In this document: positions 8,617 to 17,698 of the stretch, piece after piece
How the letters are laid out: the number at the start of each line of letters is the position of its first letter
How positions within the stretch are numbered: the stretch's first letter is position 1
Source: a bacterium
GTDB taxonomy: Bacteria > Vulcanimicrobiota > Vulcanimicrobiia > Vulcanimicrobiales > Vulcanimicrobiaceae
Assembly (NCBI GenBank): GCA_021778415.1
Contig: JAJYCL010000006.1
Location: forward strand, 36,076-100,075
Length of the DNA: 64,000 nucleotides
Direction of reading: 5' to 3'
Program-made: the position numbers and the translations under genes
The notes under the pieces: model-generated
The model's input: the letters and a program-made list of their open reading frames with translations, nothing else
What the model was told of the DNA's origin: nothing
The model's database searches: none

Positions 8617-9096
8617 CTATGCGCGCGAGAGAATGCCGCCGCGACCACCTTCGCGGATTTGCTGTTGAATCAAATTGACGGCATAGAGCAACCCATCGGG
8701 CGTCGGCGGACATCCTGGCACATACACATCGACGGGAATAATGGTATCGACGCCTTGGATGATCGCGTAGTTATCGAAGATGCCGCCCGAAGAAGCACAC
8801 GCACCCATCGAAATGACCCACTTGGGATCCGCCATTTGATCGTATAAGCGTTTGACAACAGGTGCCATTTTTTGCGCAACGCGGCCGGAGACAATCATGA
8901 GATCTGCCTGGCGCGGCGAACTGCGAAACACTTCCGAACCTAAGCGCGCAATATCGTATTCGGGCGCCGTCACCGTCATCATCTCAATGGCGCAGCACGC
9001 TAAACCCATGGTTAACGGCCATACCGACTGACTTTGCGCCCACCGTGCGACATCGTCGAGTTTGGCCAGTAAAAATTGGCCGGGACCTACCTCCAC
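8617..9096 (-). CDS. nuoB: NADH-quinone oxidoreductase subunit B (cluster N2)
   Basis: This PSST subunit carries the terminal cluster N2. The tandem cysteines C34-C35 ([10 protein letters not shown]), C100 ([10 protein letters not shown]) and C129 (VPGCPP) are all present. The start is taken as GTG at 9096, overlapping the nuoA end by 10 nt, with a GAAGAAGGG ribosome site about 9 nt upstream. This gives 159 residues, a normal length. No ATG in the right place precedes the conserved core, so the GTG choice is an inference. Confidence 0.93.
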   Translation of the reverse strand: MEVGPGQFLLAKLDDVARWAQSQSVWPLTMGLACCAIEMMTVTAPEYDIARLGSEVFRSSPRQADLMIVSGRVAQKMAPVVKRLYDQMADPKWVISMGACASSGGIFDNYAIIQGVDTIIPVDVYVPGCPPTPDGLLYAVNLIQQQIREGGRGGILSRA

Positions 9097-9440
9097 GAAA
9101 ATCCACCCTTCTTCCACACATAGGCGTACCCGATTCCAAGCACAACGACAAACACTGCCATCTCTAACAATCCGAACATGCGCAAGGCATGCATCTGAAC
9201 GGCCCAGGGATAGAACGACGCAGCTTCGACATCGAAAACGACGAACAGCATTGCGATCAGATAGAAGCGAACGGGAAAGCGCCCACTCACCGAGCTCGTC
9301 GGTTCCACGCCGCACTCGTAGGCTTCATCTTTGTGCGCATTGGGTTTGGGCTTGGCGAGCAATCCGGGGAGGACAGTAAAAAGTAGCGCCGCAGCCAGTG
9401 CGACACAGAGATAGAGAGCAACCGAACCATACGGAGCCAT
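9087..9440 (-). CDS. nuoA: NADH-quinone oxidoreductase subunit A, first gene of the operon
   Basis: This 117-residue membrane subunit has three helices, and the cytoplasmic loop motif EAYECGVEP around residue 42 contains the conserved cysteine. [25 protein letters not shown] follows. It is the first nuo gene, starting at ATG 9440. The 124-nt gap to the divergent lipoprotein gene at 9565 must hold the operon promoter, although I could not pick a convincing -35/-10 pair. Confidence 0.95.
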   Translation of the reverse strand: MAPYGSVALYLCVALAAALLFTVLPGLLAKPKPNAHKDEAYECGVEPTSSVSGRFPVRFYLIAMLFVVFDVEAASFYPWAVQMHALRMFGLLEMAVFVVVLGIGYAYVWKKGGFSWR

Positions 9441-9564
9441 AGATTGCTTCGAATTGTACGACGCAACGATGCGCCCCTGTATTGGATTGGTCGCAAACTG
9501 CGAACCCGAGTGCCCGCCAATTTCCCGGAGGCATCGACCGCACCGTAGTCGTACGCAGAGAATC

Positions 9565-10023
9565 ATGAAAGCGTTGGCACTCGGATTTGTCTTTTTTCTC
9601 ACCATTGCGGCGAACGGCGGTGGCTGCGCACCGGCTAATGTCGTAGGCGTGCAAGATTACGGCACGGTCGTCGGTCGCGTCTTAGATGCCACCACGAACA
9701 AACCGATCCCCGGAGCCCTGGTCTCCGTGGGTTCCCTCTATACCGGACGCGCCGACGCGACCGGAGCATTCACCATTGCGGGCGTTCCCGTCGGTTCGCA
9801 AGTGGTGATCGCGCGTGCCCCCGGCTTCACCGCGAATTCGGCGACCGTCGCGATCACCAAGAACGTCACCACGTCGGCCGGCTACGTCCGCTTGCTTCCG
9901 TCGCTCCCCTACGGAGCGACCCCACCACCGACGATGCCGCCGCCGGCTACGCCGACTCCGCAGCCGTCGGCGAGTGCAAGCCCGAGCCCGAGCCCGAGCG
10001 CAAGTCCAGCGCGAAGCCGCTGA
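9565..10023 (+). CDS. Exported carboxypeptidase-regulatory-like domain protein, probable lipoprotein
   Basis: This 152-residue protein starts with a short charged N-terminus and a hydrophobic segment ending in GGGC, a weak lipobox. One beta-sandwich domain of the carboxypeptidase regulatory-like type follows: GTVVGRVLDATTNKPIPGALVSV, then GAFTIAGVPVG. The C-terminal 35 residues are a Pro/Ser/Ala/Thr linker like those anchoring surface domains. Its last 77 nt overlap the 3' end of the convergent cobU gene. The specific role is unknown. It is divergent from nuoA. Confidence 0.75.
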   Translation: MKALALGFVFFLTIAANGGGCAPANVVGVQDYGTVVGRVLDATTNKPIPGALVSVGSLYTGRADATGAFTIAGVPVGSQVVIARAPGFTANSATVAITKNVTTSAGYVRLLPSLPYGATPPPTMPPPATPTPQPSASASPSPSPSASPARSR

Positions 10024-10552
10024 CGACGAGAAACGCCTGATCCGACGCGCGCGCCAGGCGCTGGCCCAAGCGACCGAGCACATCCCGGAACAATCGCGCG
10101 GAGGGCATCGGCGGGACGACGTCCCAACCGACTTGTTCGCAGACGACGATGAAGCGACCGGCTCCGGCAATCAGGGCATCGGCCAGCATGCTCGCTTCGT
10201 CGTCAAGCATCGCTTCGACCCGAAGGTACTCATCCAGCATCTCCGCCGCGCGAAGGCCGACCCGCCCGCCAAGCCACGTTCCCAGGGATTCAAGCAGCAC
10301 CGTCTCACCGGAGGGGCGGTCGCGAACGAACGCGCACAGCTGCTCGACACTCCACGTTGCCGTCTCCACAATCACCCAATGTGCCGGGCGTTGCGCCCGA
10401 TGCCGCGCGATGCGTTCGCACCATTCTGCGTCGTCGGGATCGACGTGCGCGGTGGCAAGATAGGTTATCGGAGTATCGCTGCGCTGCGCAAGCGATGCGG
10501 CAAACGACGATTTCCCGGAACGCACCGGTCCGGTCACGAAGAGAAGACCCAT
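9947..10552 (-). CDS. cobU: Adenosylcobinamide kinase / adenosylcobinamide-phosphate guanylyltransferase
   Basis: CobU phosphorylates adenosylcobinamide and transfers GMP, a step in attaching the lower ligand of B12. The P-loop GPVRSGKSS is at the N-terminus, LATAHVDPDDAEW follows, and the family motif CEQVGWDVVPPMPSARLFRDVLGRLGQRLA is C-terminal. From ATG 10552 it is 201 residues; an upstream ATG at 10564 is possible. The C-terminal ~18 residues beyond the usual CobU end overlap the convergent lipoprotein gene. The start codon overlaps that of the divergent ion channel gene. It belongs with the btu/cbiA genes downstream. Confidence 0.9.
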   Translation of the reverse strand: MGLLFVTGPVRSGKSSFAASLAQRSDTPITYLATAHVDPDDAEWCERIARHRAQRPAHWVIVETATWSVEQLCAFVRDRPSGETVLLESLGTWLGGRVGLRAAEMLDEYLRVEAMLDDEASMLADALIAGAGRFIVVCEQVGWDVVPPMPSARLFRDVLGRLGQRLARASDQAFLVVSGFALDLRSGSGSGLHSPTAAESA

Positions 10553-11666
10553 GCTCGCTAACATTGTCGTCGCGCTTGTCGGTCTCTTTCTCGTCATCAT
10601 CACTTTGCGCGATGTCTTTGTCGCAGCAATCGTCCCCCGACCGGCCACACCGCTGCTGCGCCCGAGCGCGCTCGCGTTTCAGCTGATGTGGAAATTCTGG
10701 AAGCACGTTGCAAACCGGCAACGACGTCCCGAACGTCGGGAAACCATCCTCTCGATCTTCGGACCATTCGGCGTGATCGCTCTCTTGGCGCTCTGGGTTG
10801 TCCTCCTCGTCTTCGGCTTCGGCATCGTGCTGTTCGCCCTACGCAGCCAACTCAGTCCGCAACCGATGAGTTTTTGGTCGACGATCTACTTTGCCGGAAC
10901 GTCGTTTCTCACCATAGGTTTTGGTGACATCGTTGGTCGCAGCGGCCTCGCTCGACTGATCTCGTTGACTGCGGGCGCATCCGGTCTTGGAGTCGTCGCC
11001 GTCGTCACGTCCTACCTCTTTTCGCTGATCGGTTCGTTTCAAGGTCGCGAAGCGTTTGTCGTCGGCATTGGAGCTCGCGCCGGCGTGCCTCCTAGTGGCT
11101 TAGGCCTCTTGGTTTTAGCGGGCGAAAACGACGTCCGCGATTCGCTTGCCGTTACGCTTCGCGAGGGCCAAAAATGGACGGCAACGCTTATGGAGACATC
11201 GCTCGCTTATCCCGTCATCACCTATTTTCGTTCGAGTCACGATGACGAATCGTGGATTGCCACCCTCGGAACGCTCTTGGATGCATCGGCGCTCTTAATT
11301 GCAACCGCTCGCGAAAAGCGTCATGGCGAAGCCCGCTTTATGTATACGCTCGGCGTTCATGCCGTTACCGATCTCGCCCATTATTTTGGGCTCCCAATTG
11401 CCGGCGGCGTCGGCATCGACCGAGCGGAATTCGATAACGCGCTGAGCCAGTTATCGCAAGCCGGCTTCGATCTCGATGACGCCGATTCGTCATGGGCCGT
11501 GTTTAGCGATTTACGTACGGCGTATGCGCGAGCACTCAATGCACTGGCGCGTCATTTTGAAATCCCGCCCGTTGCTTGGGTCAGCGATCGATCGCTCATC
11601 GGACACGGACGAATCGATATCGATGCAGCGATGCTACGCACAAACGGAGCATCCGCCGAATCGTAA
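10551..11666 (+). CDS. Potassium-channel-like ion channel protein
   Basis: This 371-residue protein has an N-terminal helix (2-25), a second pair of helices (about 72-98 and 140-160) and, between them, a pore segment with TIGFGD at 121-126. That is a variant of the K+ selectivity filter TVGYGD, as in two-helix Ion_trans_2 channels. The ~200-residue cytosolic C-terminus is not a recognisable RCK domain. The N-terminal helix makes it a 3-TM form. Its ATG overlaps the cobU ATG head to head, so each promoter must lie inside the other gene. No strong ribosome site is seen. Confidence 0.8.
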   Translation: MLANIVVALVGLFLVIITLRDVFVAAIVPRPATPLLRPSALAFQLMWKFWKHVANRQRRPERRETILSIFGPFGVIALLALWVVLLVFGFGIVLFALRSQLSPQPMSFWSTIYFAGTSFLTIGFGDIVGRSGLARLISLTAGASGLGVVAVVTSYLFSLIGSFQGREAFVVGIGARAGVPPSGLGLLVLAGENDVRDSLAVTLREGQKWTATLMETSLAYPVITYFRSSHDDESWIATLGTLLDASALLIATAREKRHGEARFMYTLGVHAVTDLAHYFGLPIAGGVGIDRAEFDNALSQLSQAGFDLDDADSSWAVFSDLRTAYARALNALARHFEIPPVAWVSDRSLIGHGRIDIDAAMLRTNGASAES

Positions 11667-11669
11667 AAA

Positions 11670-12371
11670 CTATAACCCGTGCTCGCTATCGACCTGATGC
11701 AGATAGCGTATCGCGACATCGCTTGGAATCGCAAAACCGATTGAGTGTTCATCGGCAAACCGTGATTGCGCAAGTCCGATGATGCGGGCATTATCGAGAA
11801 AAAATATCGGTCCGCCACTTTCTCCGGGCACAATCGGCAGCATGATCTCGAGTGCATCGTGGCGCACGGCCGAGAGTCGTCCCGCATTAAACGACATCGT
11901 CCAGCCCAAATGCTGATCGGTGAACTCATCGGGTATCGGATAGCCGAGAACGCCGACTTCTCGACCGCGCTGCGCGAGAAGATCACTTGACCTGCCGAGA
12001 TGGGCGACCCGTACATTCGGAATGCTGATGCGCAGCACGGCCAAATCACGATCCGAACTCATCGCAACGAGATGCGCCGCGCCGATGCGCCCATCGGCCA
12101 CACGAGCCTGGAGCATGTGTGCGCCTTTGACGACATGTGCGACGGTAAGAATATCGCTGCCCCAGTCGCCCGATGCCACAATCAATCCGCTGCCGTACTC
12201 TTCATCGTACGCATCGATCCTAGGGTTTTTCGGCGGACGTCGCATCGTCAAGGAGACAACGCTCGATCGAAGCAGCGCAACGGAGCGGACCGCGGCATCA
12301 TCGGCATAGCGCGAGCACGATGTCAACGCAACGCATGCCATGACCAGTACGCACATGAAGCGACGCTTCAC
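11670..12371 (-). CDS. Trypsin-like serine protease lipoprotein (HtrA/DegP type, no PDZ)
   Basis: This 233-residue protein starts with a lipoprotein signal (lipobox LTSC, Cys at 19). The chymotrypsin-fold triad is complete: H79 in TVAHVV, D109 in SDRDLAVLRI and S185 in PGESGGPIF. After the catalytic domain the protein ends without a PDZ domain, so it is shorter than DegP or DegS. It should act in the periplasm, anchored to a membrane. It follows hflX with a 4-nt overlap on the minus strand and is convergent with the ion channel gene. Confidence 0.85.
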   Translation of the reverse strand: MKRRFMCVLVMACVALTSCSRYADDAAVRSVALLRSSVVSLTMRRPPKNPRIDAYDEEYGSGLIVASGDWGSDILTVAHVVKGAHMLQARVADGRIGAAHLVAMSSDRDLAVLRISIPNVRVAHLGRSSDLLAQRGREVGVLGYPIPDEFTDQHLGWTMSFNAGRLSAVRHDALEIMLPIVPGESGGPIFFLDNARIIGLAQSRFADEHSIGFAIPSDVAIRYLHQVDSEHGL

Positions 12372-13429
12372 GCTAGCGCCTCCACAATGGCCGCCCGCAG
12401 CGCATCGAGCCCTTGACCGGTTCGCGCACTGACGCGCAACGCGCCTTCCGGTTCTCGATGATCCGATGTCGCCGTATCGATCTTATTGAAAACGGTGAGT
12501 CGCGGCTGCGTTAACTCCAAATCTACGAGAATTGCCTCCACCGAGCGCACCTGACGCGGCCAATCCGGATTTGATGCATCGATGACGTGGATGAGAAGAT
12601 CGGCGCCGCGCAACTCTTCAAGCGTTGCGCGAAAGGCATTGACGAGTTCATCCGGGAGATCGGTAATAAAGCCAACCGTATCGGCCAACCGAATGTAGCG
12701 ACCATCGGCAAGAAAGACACGTCGAACGGTCGGATCCAGTGTGGCAAACGGGCGATCGGCGACGAGCGCATCACTTTTTGCCAGCGCATTCAAAAGCGAC
12801 GATTTTCCAACATTCGTGTACCCGACGAGGGCAACGAGGGGATCCGCGCCGCTTGATGGGCGCCGATTCGCTCGTTGCGTCTGCACTTCGGCGAGCGCAC
12901 GGGAAAGCAAGGCAACGCGCATGGAAATCCGTCGACGATCCACTTCGAGTTTCGTTTCGCCCGGACCGCGCGTACCGATACCGCCGCCCAAACGTGAAAG
13001 CTCGGCGCCCATGCCGATGAGGTTCGATTGGCGATAGCGCAATTGCGCGAGCTCAACTTGTAGTTTTCCTTCGCGACTTCGCGCATGTTGAGCAAAGACA
13101 TCGAGAATAAGCATGGTTCGATCGATGATCGGTAGCGATTGGGCTTTCGCTAAATTTTTGCGTTGACGCGGTCGCAAATCGTTAAAGATAAACAAAAGCT
13201 CTGCGTCCGTATCCTCTGCAAGCGTACGAAGTTCGATGACTTTACCCGCTCCGAGCAAGGTTGCCGGATCGACACTCTCCCGATGCTGCACGAGTTGACC
13301 GACAATTTGGGCGCCCGCGGCTTCGATCAGCGCGCAAAATTCGGCAAGCTCAGGTTCCAACGGACGATCACGACGCCCTAAATCGACTGCGGCAACGATT
13401 GCTCGCGGACGTTTTTCTCGTGGCATCAT
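12368..13429 (-). CDS. hflX: GTPase HflX, ribosome-associated
   Basis: This is a 353-residue HflX/Obg-type GTPase that splits stressed ribosomes. The N-terminal HflX domain has LLGAGKVIEL; GGGIGTRGPGETKLEVDRRR links to the G domain. GTPase motifs are GYTNVGKSS (G1), DTVGF (G3) and NKID (G4). I start it at the first of two ATGs at 13429, overlapping the btuF stop (ATGATG over TGA). The further upstream in-frame stretch lies inside btuF and is not conserved. Its position in a B12 gene block appears incidental. Confidence 0.95.
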   Translation of the reverse strand: MMPREKRPRAIVAAVDLGRRDRPLEPELAEFCALIEAAGAQIVGQLVQHRESVDPATLLGAGKVIELRTLAEDTDAELLFIFNDLRPRQRKNLAKAQSLPIIDRTMLILDVFAQHARSREGKLQVELAQLRYRQSNLIGMGAELSRLGGGIGTRGPGETKLEVDRRRISMRVALLSRALAEVQTQRANRRPSSGADPLVALVGYTNVGKSSLLNALAKSDALVADRPFATLDPTVRRVFLADGRYIRLADTVGFITDLPDELVNAFRATLEELRGADLLIHVIDASNPDWPRQVRSVEAILVDLELTQPRLTVFNKIDTATSDHREPEGALRVSARTGQGLDALRAAIVEALA

Positions 13430-14280
13430 CGCAGAGAAGCTCGCAAATGCTCGATAAGCCAGGCAAGGCCTTGCGTATAGCGCGGACCCGGACGTTGTAA
13501 GATCGCCGGGGGATCGACAAGATACACATGATGTTCGCGAACGGCGCGCAAGGATCGCCACGGTTCGCGATTCAACACCGATGCAAGATGCACTTCCGGA
13601 TCCGTAATGATGACGTCGGGTTGCAACGCGAGTAACGATTCGGCACTATACTGCGCGTACGCCGAGGGAAGAGACGTTACAGCATCCGTTCCGCCCGCTA
13701 ACCGAATCAAGGTTGCAATATAGGATTGAGGGCCGACGGTCCAAATCGGCCCGGTTCCCAGTGCGACGAAGACGCGCGGACGATGTGCAAAGCGACCGGC
13801 CTCACGCTGCATGTTCACCGTCGTTGCCCGTAATCGAGCGATCAACGCCGTCGCCTCGGCATTTCGGCCTGTGATGCTTCCCATGCGGGCAATATCCCGA
13901 AAAATATCCGCATAGCTATCGTCGTTAAGCAACACAATGCGGAAATGCAGACGCCGTAATGGCGCCAGGAGGCGAGCCTGGGACGGTATGCCGACAATAA
14001 CGTCCGGATGCAACGTGACGATCCGCTCGACATCAACCGACGAGAAATCTGCGACACGATCGACGTGGGCGACCGCGGAAATATCGCCGGTAAAATGCGA
14101 CACACCGACGATATTTTTGGCGGCGCCGACGGCAACGGCGTCTTCTACCAATGATGGCACGAGGACGACCATGCGATGCGCCGGACTGCTCGGAGTATGT
14201 TCGTTGCGACGAGGATGCGCAACGCAGCCGACGAGCGCGACTAGCGCGAAAACTGCGAGCAGGCTTCGACGAATCGACAC
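13426..14280 (-). CDS. btuF: Cobalamin-binding ABC transporter substrate-binding lipoprotein
   Basis: This 284-residue BtuF-like periplasmic binding protein has a GTG start and a lipobox LVGC with Cys at 19, so it is membrane-anchored. Class III binding-protein features are present: VVLVPSLVEDAVAVGA, then HPDVIVGIPSQ, and a C-terminal LVDPPAILQRPGPRYTQGLAWL. It sits between cbiA and hflX on the minus strand, while the matching permease and ATPase (btuC, btuD) are on the plus strand beyond the riboswitch. A siderophore role is less likely given the B12 context. Confidence 0.85.
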   Translation of the reverse strand: MSIRRSLLAVFALVALVGCVAHPRRNEHTPSSPAHRMVVLVPSLVEDAVAVGAAKNIVGVSHFTGDISAVAHVDRVADFSSVDVERIVTLHPDVIVGIPSQARLLAPLRRLHFRIVLLNDDSYADIFRDIARMGSITGRNAEATALIARLRATTVNMQREAGRFAHRPRVFVALGTGPIWTVGPQSYIATLIRLAGGTDAVTSLPSAYAQYSAESLLALQPDVIITDPEVHLASVLNREPWRSLRAVREHHVYLVDPPAILQRPGPRYTQGLAWLIEHLRASLR

Positions 14281-15542
14281 GTAGCGGTATCTCCCTGATA
14301 AAAACGTCGATGAAAAAAACTGGCGACGGTGTTGTTACGCTTCGACCCCGGATTCTCGACGCCCGCATAGGCTGGCGGGTCATCGAACGTCCCGCGCGCA
14401 TAGTGGAACTCGTACGCTCGTATTGCGTTTCCTTTTACATCGAGCGGCGAATCATCGGCGGCACGCAACTGTCGATAGCCGATTGTCAATGCAGGCTCGT
14501 CGATACTCGTCTCACCGTTAAGCGCGGCGCACATCGGGAATATGCCGGAAACCGTGCGTAAGGATCGCCCAAGGTACATATAGCCACCGCACTCGGCATA
14601 CACCGGCATACCCGACGCAACGGCATCGGCAATGTCATGTCGCAGTCCCGCGTTTGCCGCAAGCTGCTCGGCGTGCAATTCCGGATAGCCGCCGCCGAGC
14701 CACATTCCGCTGGTTCCGCGGGGTAATGCGGTATCTCGGAGAGGTGAAAATGCGACGCACTGCGCGCCGGCTGCTCGCAACGCATCGAGCGTTTGGGGAT
14801 AGGTAAACATCAATGCTTCATCATCGGCGACGGCGATAATCGGTCCGCCACTCGTCATCGGCAAACGTGTAGGAACTGTGCGAGGGACTCCAAAGAGCGA
14901 TGCGAGATCACACTGCTGGGCGAGCATCGTCGCCATCTCGGAGATGGTCGTTTCAAGATTCGCATCGGCGCTCACATCGAGTCCAAGATGACGTTCGGGC
15001 AATTTCCACGCTGCGCGATACGGCAACGATGCGATCAATGGAATCCCGACGGACGCGAGTGCCCGTCGCACGGCGGCCTGATGGCCATCGCCGCCTGCGC
15101 GATTCATCACGGCACCAATGAGTCGAACCCGCGGTTGCATCAGCGAACAGCCTAAGGCAATCGCTGCGAGTGTTTGCGATGCCCGCCATCCATCGAGCAC
15201 CAAAATCGTCGGAATATCGTATGCCGAAAAAATATGTGCGCTGGATGTCGCTCCCTCATCGTCCCCATCGAATAGCCCCATCATGCCCTCGATAAGCATG
15301 GCGCGCCCTTGGGCTGCGTGCAATTCGGCTGCAACATTTTCCGGGCCATCGAGCCACAAATCGATCGTGCGTGCGCGTTCTCCGCATGCGCGTGCGTAGA
15401 GTTGCGCATCGAGATAATCCGGACCGCATTTAAATGGTGCGACGGAATAGCCGGCATCGCGCGCAGCACGAGCAAACGCGAGTGCGATAGAGGTCTTCCC
15501 TTCGCCTGTCCCAGCGGCGGCAATGGCGCATGATCCCAACAC
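14241..15542 (-). CDS. cbiA: Cobyrinic acid a,c-diamide synthase
   Basis: This glutamine-dependent amidase adds amides a and c to (hydrogeno)cobyrinate. The N-terminal ATPase domain has AAAGTGEGKTS, a slightly atypical P-loop, and FKCGPDYLDAQ. The C-terminal class I amidotransferase domain has the Cys nucleophile in YAECGGYMYLG and the His in FFHRRFYQG. The frame stays open to 15674, but that part runs antisense through the B12 riboswitch, so I prefer GTG at 15542 (433 residues). Its 3' end overlaps btuF by 40 nt. The gene is divergent from the riboswitch-btuB unit. Confidence 0.88.
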   Translation of the reverse strand: MLGSCAIAAAGTGEGKTSIALAFARAARDAGYSVAPFKCGPDYLDAQLYARACGERARTIDLWLDGPENVAAELHAAQGRAMLIEGMMGLFDGDDEGATSSAHIFSAYDIPTILVLDGWRASQTLAAIALGCSLMQPRVRLIGAVMNRAGGDGHQAAVRRALASVGIPLIASLPYRAAWKLPERHLGLDVSADANLETTISEMATMLAQQCDLASLFGVPRTVPTRLPMTSGGPIIAVADDEALMFTYPQTLDALRAAGAQCVAFSPLRDTALPRGTSGMWLGGGYPELHAEQLAANAGLRHDIADAVASGMPVYAECGGYMYLGRSLRTVSGIFPMCAALNGETSIDEPALTIGYRQLRAADDSPLDVKGNAIRAYEFHYARGTFDDPPAYAGVENPGSKRNNTVASFFHRRFYQGDTATCRFVEACSQFSR

Positions 15543-15587
15543 GAGGCTTCGACCATTCCATACCCAGGAAAGCGCGCCTGCGCTCTC

Positions 15588-15755
15588 GTAACTGCCGCGT
15601 CCTGTAGGAGTCTGCGCGGGAAACCGGTGTAAATCCGGTACGGTCGCGCCACTGTAAGCGGGAAGTCGCTTCATTCGTCACTGTCGCATCGTCGATGGGA
15701 AGGCATGAAGCACACGGCAATGATCCGCCTAGTCAGGATATCGACGCACACTCCG
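15588..15755 (+). promoter_or_regulatory. Cobalamin riboswitch upstream of btuB
   Basis: The plus strand carries the AdoCbl riboswitch consensus: GGGAAACCGGTG, AAATCCGGTACGGTCGC, then GCCACTGTAAGCGGGAAG (15617-15666), and a B12-box-like AGTCAGGATA at 15731-15740 near the 3' side. It lies about 40 nt before the btuB GTG, so it probably controls btuBCD by blocking translation or transcription when B12 is plentiful. Exact 5' and 3' limits are estimated. Confidence 0.93.
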
Positions 15756-15795
15756 CAATTCCGCCTCGCGAACATTAGGAAAAGGATTGCATCTC

Positions 15796-17691
15796 GTGAC
15801 TATTTCGCTCGCTTTGCGTGCGCTATGCGCCGCTGCGCTCATCGCCTCGTTCCCTTCGTTGGCTCGCGCCGCCACGGCCACGCCGTCGCCAACGCCGACA
15901 CCGCTGCATACCGTTGAGCACGTGGTGACGGCCGATCGCACAAACGAAACGCTTCGTAACGTCATCAGAACAACATTTGTCGTCACCCACGCACAGATCG
16001 TGCGCAACGGCTGGCGCACGGTCGGCGATGCACTCGCCGATGTGCCGGGAGTCCAAATCTCCCAATACGGTGCCATTGGCGCGGGCTCGGATTTCGGTCT
16101 TCGCGGAAGTAGTTCCGCGCAAACCTTAGTCCTCATCGATGGCCTTCCGGCTCCGGGGGCATTTTCCGGTAGCGTCGCGCTTTCTGCGCTCACGACGCAA
16201 AATGTCGATCACATTGAAATCGTCGAGGGCGGCGGATCGACGCTCTATGGCACCGGCGCCATCGGCGGTATTATCAACGTCATCACGCGCACTGGTCATT
16301 ATGCACCGAGCGCGTCGCTTGAGTTTGGAAGCTTCGCGGATACGACGACGCGATTGGCGATCGACGGATTCTCGTTCGAGCGCATTACGGCCGCAAATGC
16401 GTTTTCGCTTCCGGCAAACACTAGCGGCCTCACAGCGCAACCCAACGCCGATTACCGTGAAACGACCCTTCAATACGGCTCGAAAACTCGTTTGCGCGGC
16501 CTGGATGCAACGTGGCATGTTCAGCTTGAAAATGATGATCTCGGCGTGCCCGGGCCGATTGGTTCTACCTCGCTTACCAGCCGCGAAGAAGATCGCAATG
16601 CCACGGCATCGCTTTCGCTGACCCGAACTGCCGGTGCGGCGAGTACGACGCTTGCCCTGGGTGGCTCGCGTCAAACGATCGGCTACGGCTGTAGCGCTTC
16701 CGATCCGAATTGTTATCAGAAGACCCAATCGATCAACATCGATTCGCGCCTGTCGCTGGGATTACGGCACAGCCTCGATCTCGCAAGCCAGCATCTCATC
16801 TACGGAATCGATCTTGCTCGCGGAGTCGCGCGAACCGATAGCGGTGGCGCAACTCCCTTGTCGGTTGTTAGCAATCCCTTTGCGCAAACCGCTGCCTACA
16901 TTCAGGACCGTCTGCTACCGAACAAACGCTTGCAACTTTCCTTTGGACTGCGCGGCGAGCGAGACGCTCAGTTCGGTGGCGAATTTTCACCGTCGATCGG
17001 TCTCCTCGCGCGATTAACCAACGATCTTTCGATCAAGGGCAATTACGCATCGGCATTCCGCGCCCCAAACGCCAGTGAGCTGTATTTTCCGGGGTACGGG
17101 AACTCGGCTCTCAAGGCCGAACGCGCCCGCGTGGCCGATCTCTCGCTCGTTAACGATGCCATACTCGGCGGCGCAACCATAACCTGGTTCTCGAACACCA
17201 CGCGCAACCTCATTGTCCCCGTGTTAGTCGACCCCGTGAATTTTATCTATCAAGCGAAAAACTTCGACCTCGCTACTATCCGCGGCGTCACGCTCTCGGT
17301 GCGCACGCGCCCCGCGCACGGTTTTTCATCGAATCTCGAAGTCACGGATCTCTACACCGCAACCGATATCACGTCGGGAATGAGGCTTTCCAACGATCCG
17401 GTGTTCAATGTCGGAGTCGGACTGCAGTATCGCGCCGACAAGCGTGGGATTTTCAGCGATGCGGGTATTCACGTACAATCGATCGGACCGCGTGGGACGG
17501 TCGATCCTACGCAGCCGCTCTTCGATCAACCGGCGGCGTACTCGCAAACAAACGCCTATGCACGCTTCCGCCTCGGAGAACGCGCCATGCTTGCGTTACG
17601 CGTGACGAATCTCGGCAACGAACGCTATGCCCAAATTGGCGGATTTCCGATGCCGGGTCGCGCGTTCTCCCTGGAGTTATCGACACGCTAG
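15796..17691 (+). CDS. btuB: TonB-dependent outer-membrane vitamin B12 receptor
   Basis: This 631-residue receptor has a signal peptide ending near SLARA and a short Pro/Thr linker. A TonB-box-like VEHVVTA follows, then a plug domain (DVPGVQISQYGA, LIDGLPAPG, GTGAIGGIINVITRTG) and a 22-strand barrel ending in FSLELSTR, with an aromatic/charged C-terminus. I choose GTG at 15796, which has AAAAGGA 9 nt upstream, over a TTG at 15787 placed right on that site. The upstream cobalamin riboswitch and downstream btuC-btuD support B12 as substrate. Confidence 0.92.
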   Translation: MTISLALRALCAAALIASFPSLARAATATPSPTPTPLHTVEHVVTADRTNETLRNVIRTTFVVTHAQIVRNGWRTVGDALADVPGVQISQYGAIGAGSDFGLRGSSSAQTLVLIDGLPAPGAFSGSVALSALTTQNVDHIEIVEGGGSTLYGTGAIGGIINVITRTGHYAPSASLEFGSFADTTTRLAIDGFSFERITAANAFSLPANTSGLTAQPNADYRETTLQYGSKTRLRGLDATWHVQLENDDLGVPGPIGSTSLTSREEDRNATASLSLTRTAGAASTTLALGGSRQTIGYGCSASDPNCYQKTQSINIDSRLSLGLRHSLDLASQHLIYGIDLARGVARTDSGGATPLSVVSNPFAQTAAYIQDRLLPNKRLQLSFGLRGERDAQFGGEFSPSIGLLARLTNDLSIKGNYASAFRAPNASELYFPGYGNSALKAERARVADLSLVNDAILGGATITWFSNTTRNLIVPVLVDPVNFIYQAKNFDLATIRGVTLSVRTRPAHGFSSNLEVTDLYTATDITSGMRLSNDPVFNVGVGLQYRADKRGIFSDAGIHVQSIGPRGTVDPTQPLFDQPAAYSQTNAYARFRLGERAMLALRVTNLGNERYAQIGGFPMPGRAFSLELSTR

Positions 17692-17698
17692 GAGTGCA

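Noticed and set aside
15543..15674. N-terminal extension of cbiA up to ATG 15674
   Set aside because: This region is the antisense of the cobalamin riboswitch and shows no homology to CbiA N-termini.
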